64,000 bases of DNA from Pseudoalteromonas luteoviolacea NCIMB 1944 (GTDB lineage Bacteria > Pseudomonadota > Gammaproteobacteria > Enterobacterales > Alteromonadaceae). The translations under genes and the position numbers were made by a program. Every line of letters begins with the position of its first letter. Position 1 is the stretch's first letter. This document shows, piece by piece, positions 63,728 through 64,000 of this stretch. Where the stretch lies: assembly GCF_001625565.1 (NCBI RefSeq), contig NZ_AUXS01000015.1:310001-374000 (forward strand), read 5' to 3'. A model generated the notes under the pieces. It ran no database searches and was not told the DNA's origin. It worked only from the letters and a program-made list of their open reading frames with translations.

Positions 63728-63750
63728 ACTGTGCCAAACAAGGCTGCGAT

Positions 63751-63778
63751 AAAAGGGAGCATTAGGCTTCCTTTTTTA
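63751..63778 (+). terminator. Weak terminator after ubiF
   Basis: AAGGGAGC and GGCTTCCTT form an imperfect stem around ATTA, followed by T6. Confidence 0.6.
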
Positions 63779-63904
63779 TATCAAAATGAAGCGTAAAATT
63801 GTCTTCGATGAAGAATTTAAGTATGAATAAAAATATAATAAAGAAGTCGTTGGAATATTAAGAAAGTATTTTTTGATGAGGTATTTTGAGAGAGTATTTA
63901 AACA

Positions 63905-63989
<85 letters not shown>

Positions 63990-64000
63990 AATGTTTAATA

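Overview
The window looks like a chromosomal segment of a marine gammaproteobacterium of the order Alteromonadales, most probably Pseudoalteromonas. The reasons are the Na+-type PomAB stator, the gene order mutS/pncC-recA, the block leuW-ubiF-miaB-phoH-ybeY-corC-lnt, a PutA without a DNA-binding domain next to an Lrp-type regulator, a tricorn-type S41 peptidase, and moderately low G+C. Genus is an inference. I see no prophage, no intact insertion sequence, no CRISPR array and no rRNA.

Layout. 1-5.6 kb: end of ftsX, then rpoH behind a perfect CIRCE element, a PlsC-type acyltransferase, rraB, an HD-GYP protein, a putatively Fur-controlled Cys-rich membrane protein, and a FadL porin. 5.6-15.3 kb: mutS, divergent pncC, SOS-controlled recA, trmL, fieF, and a Cpx-type envelope-stress locus (cpxR-cpxA-lysophospholipase operon, divergent Spy/CpxP-like gene). 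15.4-19.2 kb: a PAS protein, a secreted PAF-acetylhydrolase-like enzyme, an XRE regulator and a 0.7-kb gene-poor stretch. 19.2-22.3 kb: xseB-ispA-dxs (isoprenoid precursors). 22.5-25.9 kb: pomAB from a sigma-28 promoter, then an unannotated 26-residue Gly-rich peptide gene with a membrane-protein gene, then a lipoprotein. 26-32 kb: TyrP-type permease behind TyrR boxes, putA and its probable regulator. 32.3-35.3 kb: hcnABC-like hydrogen cyanide synthase operon with an FNR/ANR-type box. 35.4-38.7 kb: tricorn-like peptidase.

39-53.9 kb is the accessory core. Two very large secreted proteins follow each other: a 1655-residue Fn3/alpha-helical protein with a glycine-rich hydrophobic segment between long helices, and a 1982-residue SpvB/FG-GAP/RHS protein with a variable C-terminal toxin domain. 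Behind them lies an AT-rich array of small acidic immunity-like genes (DUF2247-like, MafI-like, DUF6959-like and unrecognised ones), interspersed with two families of degenerate intergenic repeats. Together they resemble a Sec-exported relative of Tc/RHS toxins with an immunity bank.

53.9-56.7 kb: a YgfF-like SDR, small membrane and secreted proteins, and an HTH-GNAT gene pair. 56.8-62.3 kb: the conserved operon miaB-phoH-ybeY-corC-lnt (tRNA modification, RNA processing, envelope lipoprotein acylation). Divergent from it is ubiF (ubiquinone synthesis), and the window ends in tRNA-Leu(UAG), as in enterobacteria.
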